34,920 bases of DNA from contig JAJZCR010000038.1 of NCBI GenBank assembly GCA_021851715.1, positions 1 through 34,920 on the forward strand, given 5' to 3'. The position numbers and the translations under genes are program-made. The stretch is from Planctomycetota bacterium. GTDB lineage: Bacteria > Planctomycetota > Phycisphaerae > WQYP01. The notes beneath the pieces are model-generated. The model did no database searches, was not told the DNA's origin, and saw only the letters and a program-made list of their open reading frames with translations. Of this stretch, positions 8,021 through 16,547 are shown one piece after another (within the stretch, counting starts at the first letter, position 1; each line of letters starts with the position of its first letter).

Positions 8021-9676
8021 TTACACCGCCGGACCAAGTGTTTTTTCTGAATCGCCATGGTGGCCGACAGCCATCGGCAGCGTGATCCGAAAAGTAGTAC
8101 CGCCACCAAGGGTGGATGTGGCCTGAATGGTGCCGCGGTGTTCATCAATAATTTTTTTGGTTACCGCCAGGCCCAGGCCGGTTCCCTTCTGGCCTTTGGT
8201 GGAATAAAACGGCTGAAAAATGCGTCCCAGGGCATCGGGAGCGATGCCGGTGCCGTTGTCCTGTACTTCAATCACCGCCTGCTGAGTCAGCGCATCAAAA
8301 TCACTGGTAATGGTGACCACGCCGCGCTCGGGTTCCACCGCATCCATGGCGTTGGTAATCAAGTTCAGCACCGCCTGATGCAGGCCATCCGGATCGGCGG
8401 GCACCGGCGGTTGATCCTTGTTGATTTCCGTGAGCATGGTGATTTTGCGGTCTTCCGCCTGGGCGGCCACCAGGTCCAGGCATTCATGCAGTACGTATGG
8501 AAGGTTGGTCAGTTCATAGTTGGGAGTTCTGGGCTTGCTGTAGGCCAGCATGTTCATGGTCAGGGCCTGCACCTTATCCAGATTGCGGTGCAAAATGGCC
8601 CAGCCGGTGCGGATATGATCCATATCCTGCTTTTTCAAGCCCAGTTCCACCACGTCCGCGGCCCCGCGCATCCCCTGGAGAATGTTTTTGATGGAATGTG
8701 AAAGCGAGGCCACGGTCTGGCCGGTTGCGGCCAGACGTTCCTGCCGCACGCTTTCCTGGTACAGCCGGGCGATTTCGATAGCCAGGCCCGTTTGCAGCCC
8801 GATGGCGGTGAGCAATCGCAATTGATCCGGCGTGTAGGAATAGTTGGCCACGCTGGAATCCAGGTGAATGACGCCCAGATTTTTTTCCCGCCCCTTGATC
8901 GGCACGCATATCGCGCTGCGAATCGTCAGATTGTGCACCGATTTACCGCGTAAAAACCGCTGGTCGGTCATGGCATTGCTGGACAGCACGCCCTCGTTTT
9001 TCGCCAGCACGTGGCGGATAATGGTCTGGCTGACTGCGATTTTCCCCACCTGTTCTTCATTGCGATAACGCACCACCACCGGCGTTACCTGCCCGGAAGT
9101 ACCGTCGATAAGCCCGATGAAGCCGCGGTCCGCACGCAGTTGTTCAAACACCAGGTCCATCACTTTGTTGAGCAATTGCACCTGGTCAAAGACGCTGGAA
9201 ATGGCGGCGGATATCTGCAGCAGCACCCGGAAATGCGCCATGGCCACCTGCGAAGGCTCCGGGGCCGCCAGGACCACCGAATCGTCACTGCTGGGAATGG
9301 TTGAAATAATCGCTGAATCGCCGGGTTCGCCGCCCTCCGGACTGTCCACCTCTTCACTTTCCGAAAGGCTCACATTCTGGCTTGGAGCTCCAAACACCAT
9401 CAGCGTGCTTCCCAGCCGGATCTGATCACCAACCTTCAGCTTGGAAGATTTCGTGATCTTGACCCCGTTGATAAATACGCCGTTGGCCCCCCCTTCGTCG
9501 GCCAGCAGCCAAACCGGCGCATTCCAGTCCAATCTCGCATGGCGACGGGACACCGTCAGGTCTGACAGCGGCACCTGTTCGCTGGCACGGCCCAGCAGCA
9601 CCGCATCTGCGGTATCCAGATCAAACTGACGTCCTTTGTCCGGACCTTGTAATACGTATAAAAAAAGCGGCGGCAC
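8021..9676 (-). CDS. FHA-GAF sensor histidine kinase
   Basis: A 551-residue soluble signalling protein. An FHA phosphothreonine-binding domain occupies residues 25-95 (GR30, SRRH 43-46, GVFING). A GAF domain lies at about 150-305. Then comes a dimerisation/phosphoacceptor helix with H327 (SLSHSIKN) and a HATPase domain with N442 (LITNAMDAV), DNGTG 473-477 and GTGLGLA 498-504. No membrane segment or receiver domain is present, and no response regulator gene is adjacent, so its partner is elsewhere. I chose GTG at 9676 because AGAGG lies just upstream and FHA proteins of this type begin close to the domain; the frame stays open to 9850 with non-protein-like sequence. It precedes argH on the same strand. 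Confidence 0.88.
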   Translation of the reverse strand: MPPLFLYVLQGPDKGRQFDLDTADAVLLGRASEQVPLSDLTVSRRHARLDWNAPVWLLADEGGANGVFINGVKITKSSKLKVGDQIRLGSTLMVFGAPSQNVSLSESEEVDSPEGGEPGDSAIISTIPSSDDSVVLAAPEPSQVAMAHFRVLLQISAAISSVFDQVQLLNKVMDLVFEQLRADRGFIGLIDGTSGQVTPVVVRYRNEEQVGKIAVSQTIIRHVLAKNEGVLSSNAMTDQRFLRGKSVHNLTIRSAICVPIKGREKNLGVIHLDSSVANYSYTPDQLRLLTAIGLQTGLAIEIARLYQESVRQERLAATGQTVASLSHSIKNILQGMRGAADVVELGLKKQDMDHIRTGWAILHRNLDKVQALTMNMLAYSKPRTPNYELTNLPYVLHECLDLVAAQAEDRKITMLTEINKDQPPVPADPDGLHQAVLNLITNAMDAVEPERGVVTITSDFDALTQQAVIEVQDNGTGIAPDALGRIFQPFYSTKGQKGTGLGLAVTKKIIDEHRGTIQATSTLGGGTTFRITLPMAVGHHGDSEKTLGPAV

Positions 9677-10015
9677 AATACCTCTAACTTTACCAACCGG
9701 GCATACCAACCCGTGCCCACGGATACGCTGACCACGCTTCAACCGCGGTCTTACCCTCCGGGCAGCATGGGTAGTACCCGGTTCCAATTCGCCGTCAACC
9801 TGTAGCCGGCCGGAGGTTTTCAGCTTTTGCCCATCTCGAATCCGCTGCAATCTCGGCCGCGCCAGCCACGGACCGAAGACTCACGCCCCTGAATCAAACG
9901 TCTATATTGTAATGGAGTTACGGCAATTGCGATAGCGACCGCCTCGGCTGCATCCTCCACCCCCGGCCGGTGCCGGCATTTCCAGAAACTCGCCTCATCG
10001 TTTACACTTTCCGCC
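9677..10015. other. Divergent intergenic region between the kinase and hisS
   Basis: It must contain promoters for both directions. AT-rich sequence around 9901-9916 (CTATATTGTAATGG) is the best -10-like candidate on either strand, but no confident -35 pairing was found. The open frame reaching into it from the kinase has no recognisable protein features. Confidence 0.35.
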
Positions 10016-11392
10016 ATGACAGCACCGACTTTTCAACCACCCAAAGGCACACGCGATTTTTACCCCGACTCCATGGCCGTACGCCGTTACATCGAGGATA
10101 CCTGGCGGCGGGTTTCCATCCGCCATGGTTTTGTGGAAGTTGACGGCCCCACCTTTGAATCCATGGATTTATACCGAGCGAAAAGCGGCGAGGAAATCGT
10201 ATCGCAGCTATTTTATTTTGTGGACCGGGCGGCGCGGGAACTGGCCCTGCGCCCCGAATTCACCCCGACGCTGGCCCGGATGGTGGCCGAAAAGGCCTCC
10301 GGCTTACCGCGACCGGTGAAATGGTTTGCCATTCCGCGGTGCTATCGGGCGGAACAGCCCCAAAAGGGGCGGCTGCGTGAATTTATGCAGTGGAATGTGG
10401 ATTTTATAGGCGACGCCACCCCGCGTTCCGATCAGGAAGTGCTGATGCTGTGTGTCGATGCCCTGCGGGAATTTGGGTTAACGACCAAAGATTTCCGCAT
10501 TGGCTGGAACCATCGAGAACTCATGACCCAGGCCCTGGTAAGCACCTTTGTAAAGCCGCAGCGTATTGCCGATGCTTTTTTCATTCTTGATCGCCTGGGA
10601 AAACTCGGTGCTGCCGCGCGCAGCGAATTGTACACGCAGCGAAACTGCAATGAAGTTGAACGCGGCCACTTTGAAATGCTGGCCGATGCCATTTCGCAAA
10701 CGGCGGTGGCCGGCCCCGCCCTGGAAACATTGATGGCCTCCTGGCCGCCGGAGGTGCGCAGTTCCATTGCCGCCTTCGAACAAAAAATCGGCGATGCCGG
10801 CATGGCCGATTACTGCCGTTTTGATATCGGCGTGGTGCGCGGCCTGGCCTATTACACCGGCTTTGTCTTTGAAGTCATGGATATCGGCGGCGAAAACCGG
10901 GCCATAGCCGGCGGCGGCCGGTATGATCAGCTCATTGAAATGTTCGGCGGCCCCTCATTGCCCGCCGTGGGCTTTGGCATGGGCGATGTAGTCCTGGAGA
11001 TTGTGCTGCGTGAACGGGGTAAACTGCCGTCCAATTTACTGCCCCGGCCAGATGTATTCGTCGTCAACGCTCTGGAAAATGGACAGCCGGCGGCACGGTT
11101 GATCGCGGAACTTCGCGCTTCCCAGTGGAGTGCCGACGGCCGGCATATTCTTCGCCGCGGACTGCATGCCGTGGAAAGCTACCGCAGCACCAAAAACATC
11201 GGCAAACTGCTGCAGGAAGCGGCAACCAGCGAGGCCCGGCTGGCGATTATTCTGGCGAGCCAGGAATATGAACGCGGCGTCGTGAAAATAAAAAATCTCT
11301 GCGACCGCAGCGAGCGGGAAGTGCCGGTCAGCTTGGCCGTGGAGCAGGTGCATGCCGCGCTGGAGCAAGCCGGTTCGGAGATCAGGGGTTAG
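10016..11392 (+). CDS. hisS: Histidyl-tRNA synthetase
   Basis: Class II aminoacyl-tRNA synthetase charging tRNA-His. The 458-residue product has motif 2 (RAEQPQKGRLREFMQ, 111-125), the histidine-specific VRGLAYYTGFVFE loop near residue 280, and a motif-3 region with AGGGRYDQL and VGFGMG. The C-terminal anticodon-binding domain runs from about residue 345. LRPEFT (78-83) is the usual ATP/histidine-site segment. The start MTAPTFQPPKGTRDFYP fits the family closely. It is transcribed away from the FHA-GAF kinase. The frame of the following HYExAFE gene overlaps the 3' end only as an open frame, not as a likely translation start. Confidence 0.96.
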   Translation: MTAPTFQPPKGTRDFYPDSMAVRRYIEDTWRRVSIRHGFVEVDGPTFESMDLYRAKSGEEIVSQLFYFVDRAARELALRPEFTPTLARMVAEKASGLPRPVKWFAIPRCYRAEQPQKGRLREFMQWNVDFIGDATPRSDQEVLMLCVDALREFGLTTKDFRIGWNHRELMTQALVSTFVKPQRIADAFFILDRLGKLGAAARSELYTQRNCNEVERGHFEMLADAISQTAVAGPALETLMASWPPEVRSSIAAFEQKIGDAGMADYCRFDIGVVRGLAYYTGFVFEVMDIGGENRAIAGGGRYDQLIEMFGGPSLPAVGFGMGDVVLEIVLRERGKLPSNLLPRPDVFVVNALENGQPAARLIAELRASQWSADGRHILRRGLHAVESYRSTKNIGKLLQEAATSEARLAIILASQEYERGVVKIKNLCDRSEREVPVSLAVEQVHAALEQAGSEIRG

Positions 11393-11462
11393 CGGCGCTG
11401 GTACTGCGGACCGCGACTATTGGGCCAGCTTGAGTTGGCCGCAGGCGAAGGACACGATTCCG

Positions 11463-11975
11463 ATGGGACCAAGATCAAAATTGTCCACGCATTACGAGGT
11501 AGCGTTTGAGGATTATTTGCGGCGGCGCGGTCTGCCGTACATTGCGGTGGATGAAGCCAAAAAATCTTTGTTCGGCAATGCCAAGCTCAAGAGTTTTGAT
11601 TTTGTGGTGTATCGACCGGGGGCAACCAAGCTGCTGGTGGATGTCAAGGGGCGGGCTTGCCGTGTGAAAAGCGGTTCGGTGTCACTGCCCAATTGGGCGA
11701 CACGCGAGGATATTGATGATTTGCGGCAGTGGCAGGAGATTTTCGGCGAAAGCTTTGTGGCCATGTTCGTGTTTGTTTACGCCTGGGTCCAGGAACCGAA
11801 GGATGCGCCCTTCAAAGATTTATTTGCTTTCCAGGAAAAATGGTATTCCACCATGGCCATCAGCGTAGCGGACTACCGCCAACACATGAAACGGCGTTCC
11901 GAATCGTGGGGCACTGTTCATGTGGGCACAGCCGACTTTAAGCGACTGGCCAAGCCCTTTGATGATTGCCTCTAA
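11463..11975 (+). CDS. HYExAFE family protein, possible PD-(D/E)XK-like fold
   Basis: A 170-residue protein bearing the name-giving motif HYEVAFE at residues 10-16, a family known mainly from Planctomycetota with no established function. The sequence FDFVVYRPGATKLLVDVKGR (residues 45-64) has the shape of a restriction-endonuclease-like core: acidic residue D46, then a strand ending D60-V-K62. With E12 or E15 this could make a metal-binding nuclease site; this is inference from the motif order. The open frame extends upstream to 11352, but ATG 11463 begins just before the conserved motif. It lies 70 bases after hisS on the same strand and converges on the cyclodeaminase gene. Confidence 0.85.
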   Translation: MGPRSKLSTHYEVAFEDYLRRRGLPYIAVDEAKKSLFGNAKLKSFDFVVYRPGATKLLVDVKGRACRVKSGSVSLPNWATREDIDDLRQWQEIFGESFVAMFVFVYAWVQEPKDAPFKDLFAFQEKWYSTMAISVADYRQHMKRRSESWGTVHVGTADFKRLAKPFDDCL

Positions 11976-12039
11976 AGCCAAGGTCGGATCCGCCCTACAA
12001 CTGTTGGGATCAGCTTTGGCGCAACTTTGTCTGGATGCG

Positions 12040-12705
12040 TCAGGGGCGCGGCGCGACATGGGCCTGGATAGGGGCGTGGATGGCATCGGCCTTTTTACAT
12101 TGGGCCTCCATGGTCTGGCGATGACGTGCGGCTTGATGCGCATCCAGCAGCGGCAAGTTGATCAGCACGTTGAGCTTGGCGGCATGAACGGTTGCATGGG
12201 CGAGTTCCGCGGCAATGCCTAAATCAGAAATCAACAGCGGATTGATTTTTTCCGGCAATTGGCCGCACAATTCCAGCACAGCCAATGCAAACGTCCCCAC
12301 GGATTCCGGTATGGCGATGGCGGCGGCCACAGCAGGCTGATATTCAGCGCGGGCGTGCCGCTCGGTGGCACTTAATTTAAGCAGCCTGGAAAGGGCCTCG
12401 TAGGCGGCGTTGTCTTCTTCAATCAACTCCTGCAATGCCGCCTGGGCCTTGGCCAGTTGGCCCAAAGCCGCCGCAAGATCGTTTTCCACCGCTTGGAATC
12501 GTGGCTTGCCCAGCGTGTATTCGATGGCCATCCGGGCCAAAGCCGCAGCCAGCGCACCGGTAAGTGCCGCAGCAGCACCACCGCCTGGAGCGGGCGACTT
12601 CGCGGCCAGGGAGGCAAGAAAATTGGCCATGCTTTGAGCAAGCAGGGGCGTACTGGAACCTGCCGCTACCGTTTGGCGTGCCGCATCGGATGGCAATTGG
12701 CTCAT
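12040..12705 (-). CDS. Cyclodeaminase/cyclohydrolase-family protein
   Basis: A 221-residue all-alpha protein of the formiminotransferase-cyclodeaminase C-domain family (FchA-like). The diagnostic N-terminal SPAPGGGAAAALTGALAAAL near residue 37 builds the folate-binding pocket, and the length matches stand-alone members. Such proteins act on 5,10-methenyl- or formimino-tetrahydrofolate, linking C1 units to histidine or glycine metabolism; the substrate here is not determined. Two starts are possible: ATG 12705, or GTG 12717, whose GTGA overlaps the stop of the upstream TPR gene and would couple translation. metF elsewhere in the window is another folate enzyme. Confidence 0.88.
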   Translation of the reverse strand: MSQLPSDAARQTVAAGSSTPLLAQSMANFLASLAAKSPAPGGGAAAALTGALAAALARMAIEYTLGKPRFQAVENDLAAALGQLAKAQAALQELIEEDNAAYEALSRLLKLSATERHARAEYQPAVAAAIAIPESVGTFALAVLELCGQLPEKINPLLISDLGIAAELAHATVHAAKLNVLINLPLLDAHQAARHRQTMEAQCKKADAIHAPIQAHVAPRP

Positions 12706-12713
12706 AAGCAATC

Positions 12714-13448
12714 TCACGGTTTAGTGGTAACAGAGGTTGGTTTTGCCGGTGTTTTGGGTACGGCAGTGGGCGTGGTGTTACCGCCCGGTTTTACCGAACC
12801 GCCGCCCACGGGCGTAACCGCCGGCTTTTGAACCGGAGCATAGCCAATCAAGACCGGCCTAGCCCATCGGCCCAGTCTATGGAGGCGATACTCGATGAGC
12901 ACGGCCATTGATTTTTCCGCCGCTGAGGCTTGGGGTGCCAACATAGATTGATAAAGAGCTTTGGCCTTGGCCCATTGACCGCGGTCTTCATATACCTGGG
13001 CTAAGCCAAGCTCTGCCCGGGCATAGGTCAGCGGCTGATTGGAGAATTTGTGAACCACTGCGTCAAACGCCATCGCGGCACCATGCAGGGCCTGCTGTTT
13101 GGTGGCGGTGACGCCGCCGAATTTTGGTGGATTACCCAAATTCACGAGCGTGAGGTAAAACTCACCGATTTTTACATACGCCTGGGCCTGCACCGCGGGA
13201 ATGGAAAATTTTGAAATCACGTGCTTCTGCAGATCCTGCGGCGTCTGATATTCAGCAAGCTGCGCCCGCGCTTGGCGCTGTGTATCGAGCACATTGGTCT
13301 GGTGGATTTTATAAAGTTCAATCGCCAGAACGATCAAGGCGATGATCAAAGTCAGAAACATCCAGTTCTGGCGGAGAAAAATGTACAATCCGGCAAAACT
13401 CGTCGCCAGATCGTTCGAACGCAGTTCTTTACCTTCTTCGGGGACCAT
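12714..13448 (-). CDS. Membrane-anchored TPR-like protein
   Basis: A 244-residue protein with a cytoplasmic N-terminus, one transmembrane helix (about residues 29-47, WMFLTLIIALIVLAIELY), then helical pairs resembling tetratricopeptide repeats (AQAYVKIGEFYLTLVNLG; ARAELGLAQVYEDRGQWAKA) and a Pro/Thr/Lys-rich low-complexity tail from about residue 208. The layout resembles YfgM-type proteins, but similarity is architectural only. Start ATG 13448 is preceded by GGAG about 10 bases away. Its TGA stop overlaps a possible GTG start of the cyclodeaminase gene by four bases, suggesting an operon. Confidence 0.8.
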   Translation of the reverse strand: MVPEEGKELRSNDLATSFAGLYIFLRQNWMFLTLIIALIVLAIELYKIHQTNVLDTQRQARAQLAEYQTPQDLQKHVISKFSIPAVQAQAYVKIGEFYLTLVNLGNPPKFGGVTATKQQALHGAAMAFDAVVHKFSNQPLTYARAELGLAQVYEDRGQWAKAKALYQSMLAPQASAAEKSMAVLIEYRLHRLGRWARPVLIGYAPVQKPAVTPVGGGSVKPGGNTTPTAVPKTPAKPTSVTTKP

Positions 13449-13654
13449 TGTTTAGCGCTCCAGTATGGGCCATGCTCCAGGCTTTGGGACTCGGCTGACC
13501 CGTCATCATACGCCAATTATGGCGGCAAGGCCACGCCACGTTTGCCGAATGCCGGCAACGCCAACCCGTTCCACCTGAAGTGGCCGGATGCACGGCGCTG
13601 CGGCTCAAGCCAGGGCCGTTGTCCGGCAGAAAATTCGCGGGTTCTCTCAACCGC

Positions 13655-14329
13655 TCAGCGACCGTGTTTGATCACCTTGGCAATGATGCGAGCCATGATC
13701 GCTTCACCCTGGATATTCGGGTGTACGCCATCGGAGTCATAATATTTCATTTTTCCCGGCAACTTGCGAAAAATATTGATGATGGTGATATGTGTTGCCC
13801 GAGCGGCCTTGCGAATGGCTGGAATTACGCCTGCGACCAAATTCTTTTCATTAATGCCGTAGGCCGATTTGACCACCTTGGGCGGCAAACAGATATACAC
13901 CCGCGGATGCGTCGGCAACGCCTGAAATACCCGAATCATTGCTTCAGTATCGCCCAGAAAATCTTTACCATGTTTGTTCCAGTTCCATGGCTTGGTATCG
14001 TTGGTGCCAAGCATAATCACCACGATATTGGGGTGAAACGCGATCGCCTTTTTGTATTCAGGCTGTTTCCAGTATGGCAAATCGCCCTTTTTCAACATCG
14101 TGGCCCCGCTGTGCCCGCAGTTGATGGACTGATACCCTCGGCCAAGAATACGGCCCAGCACCACCGGCCACGCATTTTTCTGCGGATTCGGCACGATGCC
14201 CTGGGTAATGCTGTCACCAACGCAGGATATACGGATCGGGGCCGCAGCAGCATTTTTCGCAGCACCCACCCCCAACAGCAAGGCCACCAGGCCACCAATC
14301 ATCACCATGCGATTGAAAAAACGATTCAC
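13655..14329 (-). CDS. Exported SGNH/GDSL hydrolase
   Basis: A 224-residue esterase-type hydrolase. Block I is GDSITQG with nucleophile S40, block II includes G71-H-S-G-A-T76, block III is GTND (108-111), and block V is D200-G-V-H203. All elements of a catalytic SGNH enzyme are therefore present. An N-terminal signal peptide (MNRFFNRMVMIGGLVALLLG, cleavage near AAAA-P) predicts export. I chose GTG 14329 because AGGAGA precedes it at ideal spacing and the signal peptide starts there; the open frame continues to 14359. Related exported SGNH enzymes deacetylate sugars or polysaccharides, in keeping with the nearby sugar kinase, but the substrate is unknown. Confidence 0.9.
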   Translation of the reverse strand: MNRFFNRMVMIGGLVALLLGVGAAKNAAAAPIRISCVGDSITQGIVPNPQKNAWPVVLGRILGRGYQSINCGHSGATMLKKGDLPYWKQPEYKKAIAFHPNIVVIMLGTNDTKPWNWNKHGKDFLGDTEAMIRVFQALPTHPRVYICLPPKVVKSAYGINEKNLVAGVIPAIRKAARATHITIINIFRKLPGKMKYYDSDGVHPNIQGEAIMARIIAKVIKHGR

Positions 14330-14477
14330 TTGTTTCTCCTGACAAAACGGTACGGACACCGGCGCTCATGCGGTTGCCACCATAAGGTCTGCCGCAGAAC
14401 GCACTTGCAATAACATACTCCGCGTACACAGCCAACGCAACAGTTTCATATTGTGGTTCGTGGTCGGGTGTGGATCT

Positions 14478-14939
14478 TCAGTTCACGGACCGCACCACGC
14501 CCATGGTCAGCAGCAGGTTGGCGTAAATGCGTTGTTCGCCGGTGGCAATGGTCAAACAGACATCCGCGGACGATGCCTCGTGGTAAAATTTGAACCGCTC
14601 CAGGCGTTGCAGCGGGAAGTGCGGTTTGGCGCCCGCATTTTCTCCCAGGATACGTGCGAAATCCTTAAAAATGTCCGGATCACTTTTCAGGGCATACGGG
14701 CCGGTTTTCGCCGGCTGCATCACCGCCGCGGCTTCAATTTCCACCACTGTAACCAAAGCGGCAAGCACATCCGTAACCGCCACCAGGCCCGGTGCCAGAT
14801 TCAGGTAGACGATCTCGGCGTTAGGCCCGCGTCGTGTGGAAAACGGATAGTTGCCGTCGGCAAGCAAAATACGGCTGCTGTGGCCGGCCCGGCCCAACGC
14901 GGCAATAATGTGTGGATGTAATAATTTTCCTTTGAGCAT
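14478..14939 (-). CDS. RbsD/FucU-family sugar mutarotase-like protein
   Basis: A 153-residue protein whose N-terminus MLKGKLLHPHIIAALGRAGH and following ILLADGNYP match the RbsD/FucU family, which interconverts anomers of ribose or fucose. The aligned His20 and the DGNYP loop are the expected active-site elements. It lies 36 bases downstream of the rhamnulokinase gene on the same strand, so a role in supplying the correct sugar anomer for a deoxy-sugar pathway is likely. RbsD and FucU cannot be told apart from the sequence alone, and the rhamnose mutarotase RhaM is a different family. Confidence 0.87.
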   Translation of the reverse strand: MLKGKLLHPHIIAALGRAGHSSRILLADGNYPFSTRRGPNAEIVYLNLAPGLVAVTDVLAALVTVVEIEAAAVMQPAKTGPYALKSDPDIFKDFARILGENAGAKPHFPLQRLERFKFYHEASSADVCLTIATGEQRIYANLLLTMGVVRSVN

Positions 14940-14975
14940 ATTGGGTGATCCTTGAATCAGGTCTGCAGCGGCCGG

Positions 14976-16418
14976 TCATCGGAGATCGGTTCGCGGCACA
15001 TACGTTCGCACCTGCGCCGTTTTGGCCACCAGCCGCCGGCCCGCATCCAACGACGCAATTTGTCCCGTGGCCATGGCCTGGGCCATGGCATTGCCCAGCG
15101 TGGTGGCTTCCACCGGGCCGGCCTGCACCGTTAAGCCGGTGGCGTCCGCGGCCATCTGGCACAGGAGTTCATTTTGCGAGCCACCACCGACAATATGCAG
15201 AGTCTTAAACTTGCGTCCGGTCAATCCGGCCAGCATGGCGGCCACCTCGGCATAACGCACGGCCAGGCTTTCCAGAATAATCCGGGCGAATTGGCCGGGC
15301 GTTTCCGGTGCCTTCTGACCCGTGTGAGCGCACTGCGCGGCAATTTTTTCCGGCATGTTGCCGGGCACCAGAAATGCCGGATCATCCAAATTCAGCCGCG
15401 CCAGATGCGCCGGGGCCTCGCGTGCCAATTGGACGAGTGTTTTATAGTCAAAATCCTTCCCCTGTGCGGCCCAGGCTCGACGACATTCCTGCAGCAGCCA
15501 CAGGCCGGGAATATTTTTAAGCAGTCGAATGCGCCCACCCACACCACCTTCGTTGGTAACGTTGTACCGGATTGCCGCTGCGGTCAGCACGGGCGTGGCA
15601 ATTTCCACACCAAGCAGGCTCCATGTGCCACTGGATAAAAACAACCAGTCTTCCCCGCTGGCGGGCACTGCGGCAACGGCGCTGGCCGTATCGTGGCTGC
15701 CTACCGCCAGCACGGGTACCCCGGCCGCCTTGATGGCCTGGCCCGGCGAATCTTGCACCGGCCCGAAATTCGAGTCGCAGCGACCCGGATACAGCATCGG
15801 CGGAAACAACGCACCAGACACCCCCATCGCAGAGAGTATTTCTGGCGACCACTGCTGCCGCTTGGCGTCGAGCATTTGCGACGTGCTGGCAATGGTATAC
15901 TCGTTGGCCGCCCGCCCGGTCAGCCAATACGCGATGAGATCCGGAATAAACAAAAGCGTTTTGGCATGGTCCAGCATGGCCGGGTTGTGCTGCTTCAACG
16001 CCATGAGTTGAAACAGGGTGTTGAGTTCCATGGTTTGAATGCCGCTGATGCCAAAAACCTTTTCCCGCGGCATGCCACCGAAGAATTTTTCCACCATGCC
16101 TTGTGTACGGCTGTCGCGGTAATGCACCGGATTGGCCAGCAGTTGCCCCTGGCCATCCAGCAGGCCAAAATCCACTCCCCAGGTATCGATGCCGATGCCG
16201 GCAATCGCAGGATTTTCAGCGGTAATTTTGGCTATGCCCGTCTGAATTTCCTGCCACAACCGCAGGATGTCCCAATACAGCGTACCCGCGGCAGCCACCG
16301 GGCCGTTGGCAAAACGCTGAATTTCCTCCAGGAAAATCCCATTTTCTCCAACGCGGGCCAACATCACCCGCCCTGATTCCGCCCCCAGGTCAATGGAAAT
16401 ATAACGTTGTTCCATCAT
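14976..16418 (-). CDS. rhaB: Rhamnulokinase-type FGGY sugar kinase
   Basis: A 480-residue FGGY-family kinase. The N-terminal phosphate loop DLGAESGRVML (about 11-21), the HYRDSRT segment near residue 100, FLSSGTWSLLG near 265 and the adenosine-site HIVGGGSQNELLCQMAAD near 407 together match rhamnulokinase, which phosphorylates L-rhamnulose. Related L-fuculokinase cannot be fully excluded, and the neighbouring RbsD/FucU gene leaves that possibility open. No rhamnose isomerase or rhamnulose-1-phosphate aldolase gene lies in the window. The start is ATG 16418 (or 16415). A perfect 12-base palindrome abuts the start codon. Confidence 0.88.
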   Translation of the reverse strand: MMEQRYISIDLGAESGRVMLARVGENGIFLEEIQRFANGPVAAAGTLYWDILRLWQEIQTGIAKITAENPAIAGIGIDTWGVDFGLLDGQGQLLANPVHYRDSRTQGMVEKFFGGMPREKVFGISGIQTMELNTLFQLMALKQHNPAMLDHAKTLLFIPDLIAYWLTGRAANEYTIASTSQMLDAKRQQWSPEILSAMGVSGALFPPMLYPGRCDSNFGPVQDSPGQAIKAAGVPVLAVGSHDTASAVAAVPASGEDWLFLSSGTWSLLGVEIATPVLTAAAIRYNVTNEGGVGGRIRLLKNIPGLWLLQECRRAWAAQGKDFDYKTLVQLAREAPAHLARLNLDDPAFLVPGNMPEKIAAQCAHTGQKAPETPGQFARIILESLAVRYAEVAAMLAGLTGRKFKTLHIVGGGSQNELLCQMAADATGLTVQAGPVEATTLGNAMAQAMATGQIASLDAGRRLVAKTAQVRTYVPRTDLR

Positions 16419-16430
16419 GTTGATATCAAC
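16419..16430. promoter_or_regulatory. 12-base palindrome abutting the rhamnulokinase start
   Basis: GTTGATATCAAC is a perfect inverted repeat ending one base before the ATG of the minus-strand kinase gene. A GTGAGG ribosome-binding-like element lies beyond it. It could be an operator half-site or simply chance. Confidence 0.3.
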
Positions 16431-16547
16431 CTCACGATTGCGCCACCGCGGTTATCGCGGGGCATGTTAGCAGCAATCCGCGACATCGGCCAGAGGCGGC
16501 ACGGTCACCGGGCATCGACGCCCGCACGCCCCTTCCGTACTCCTCAC

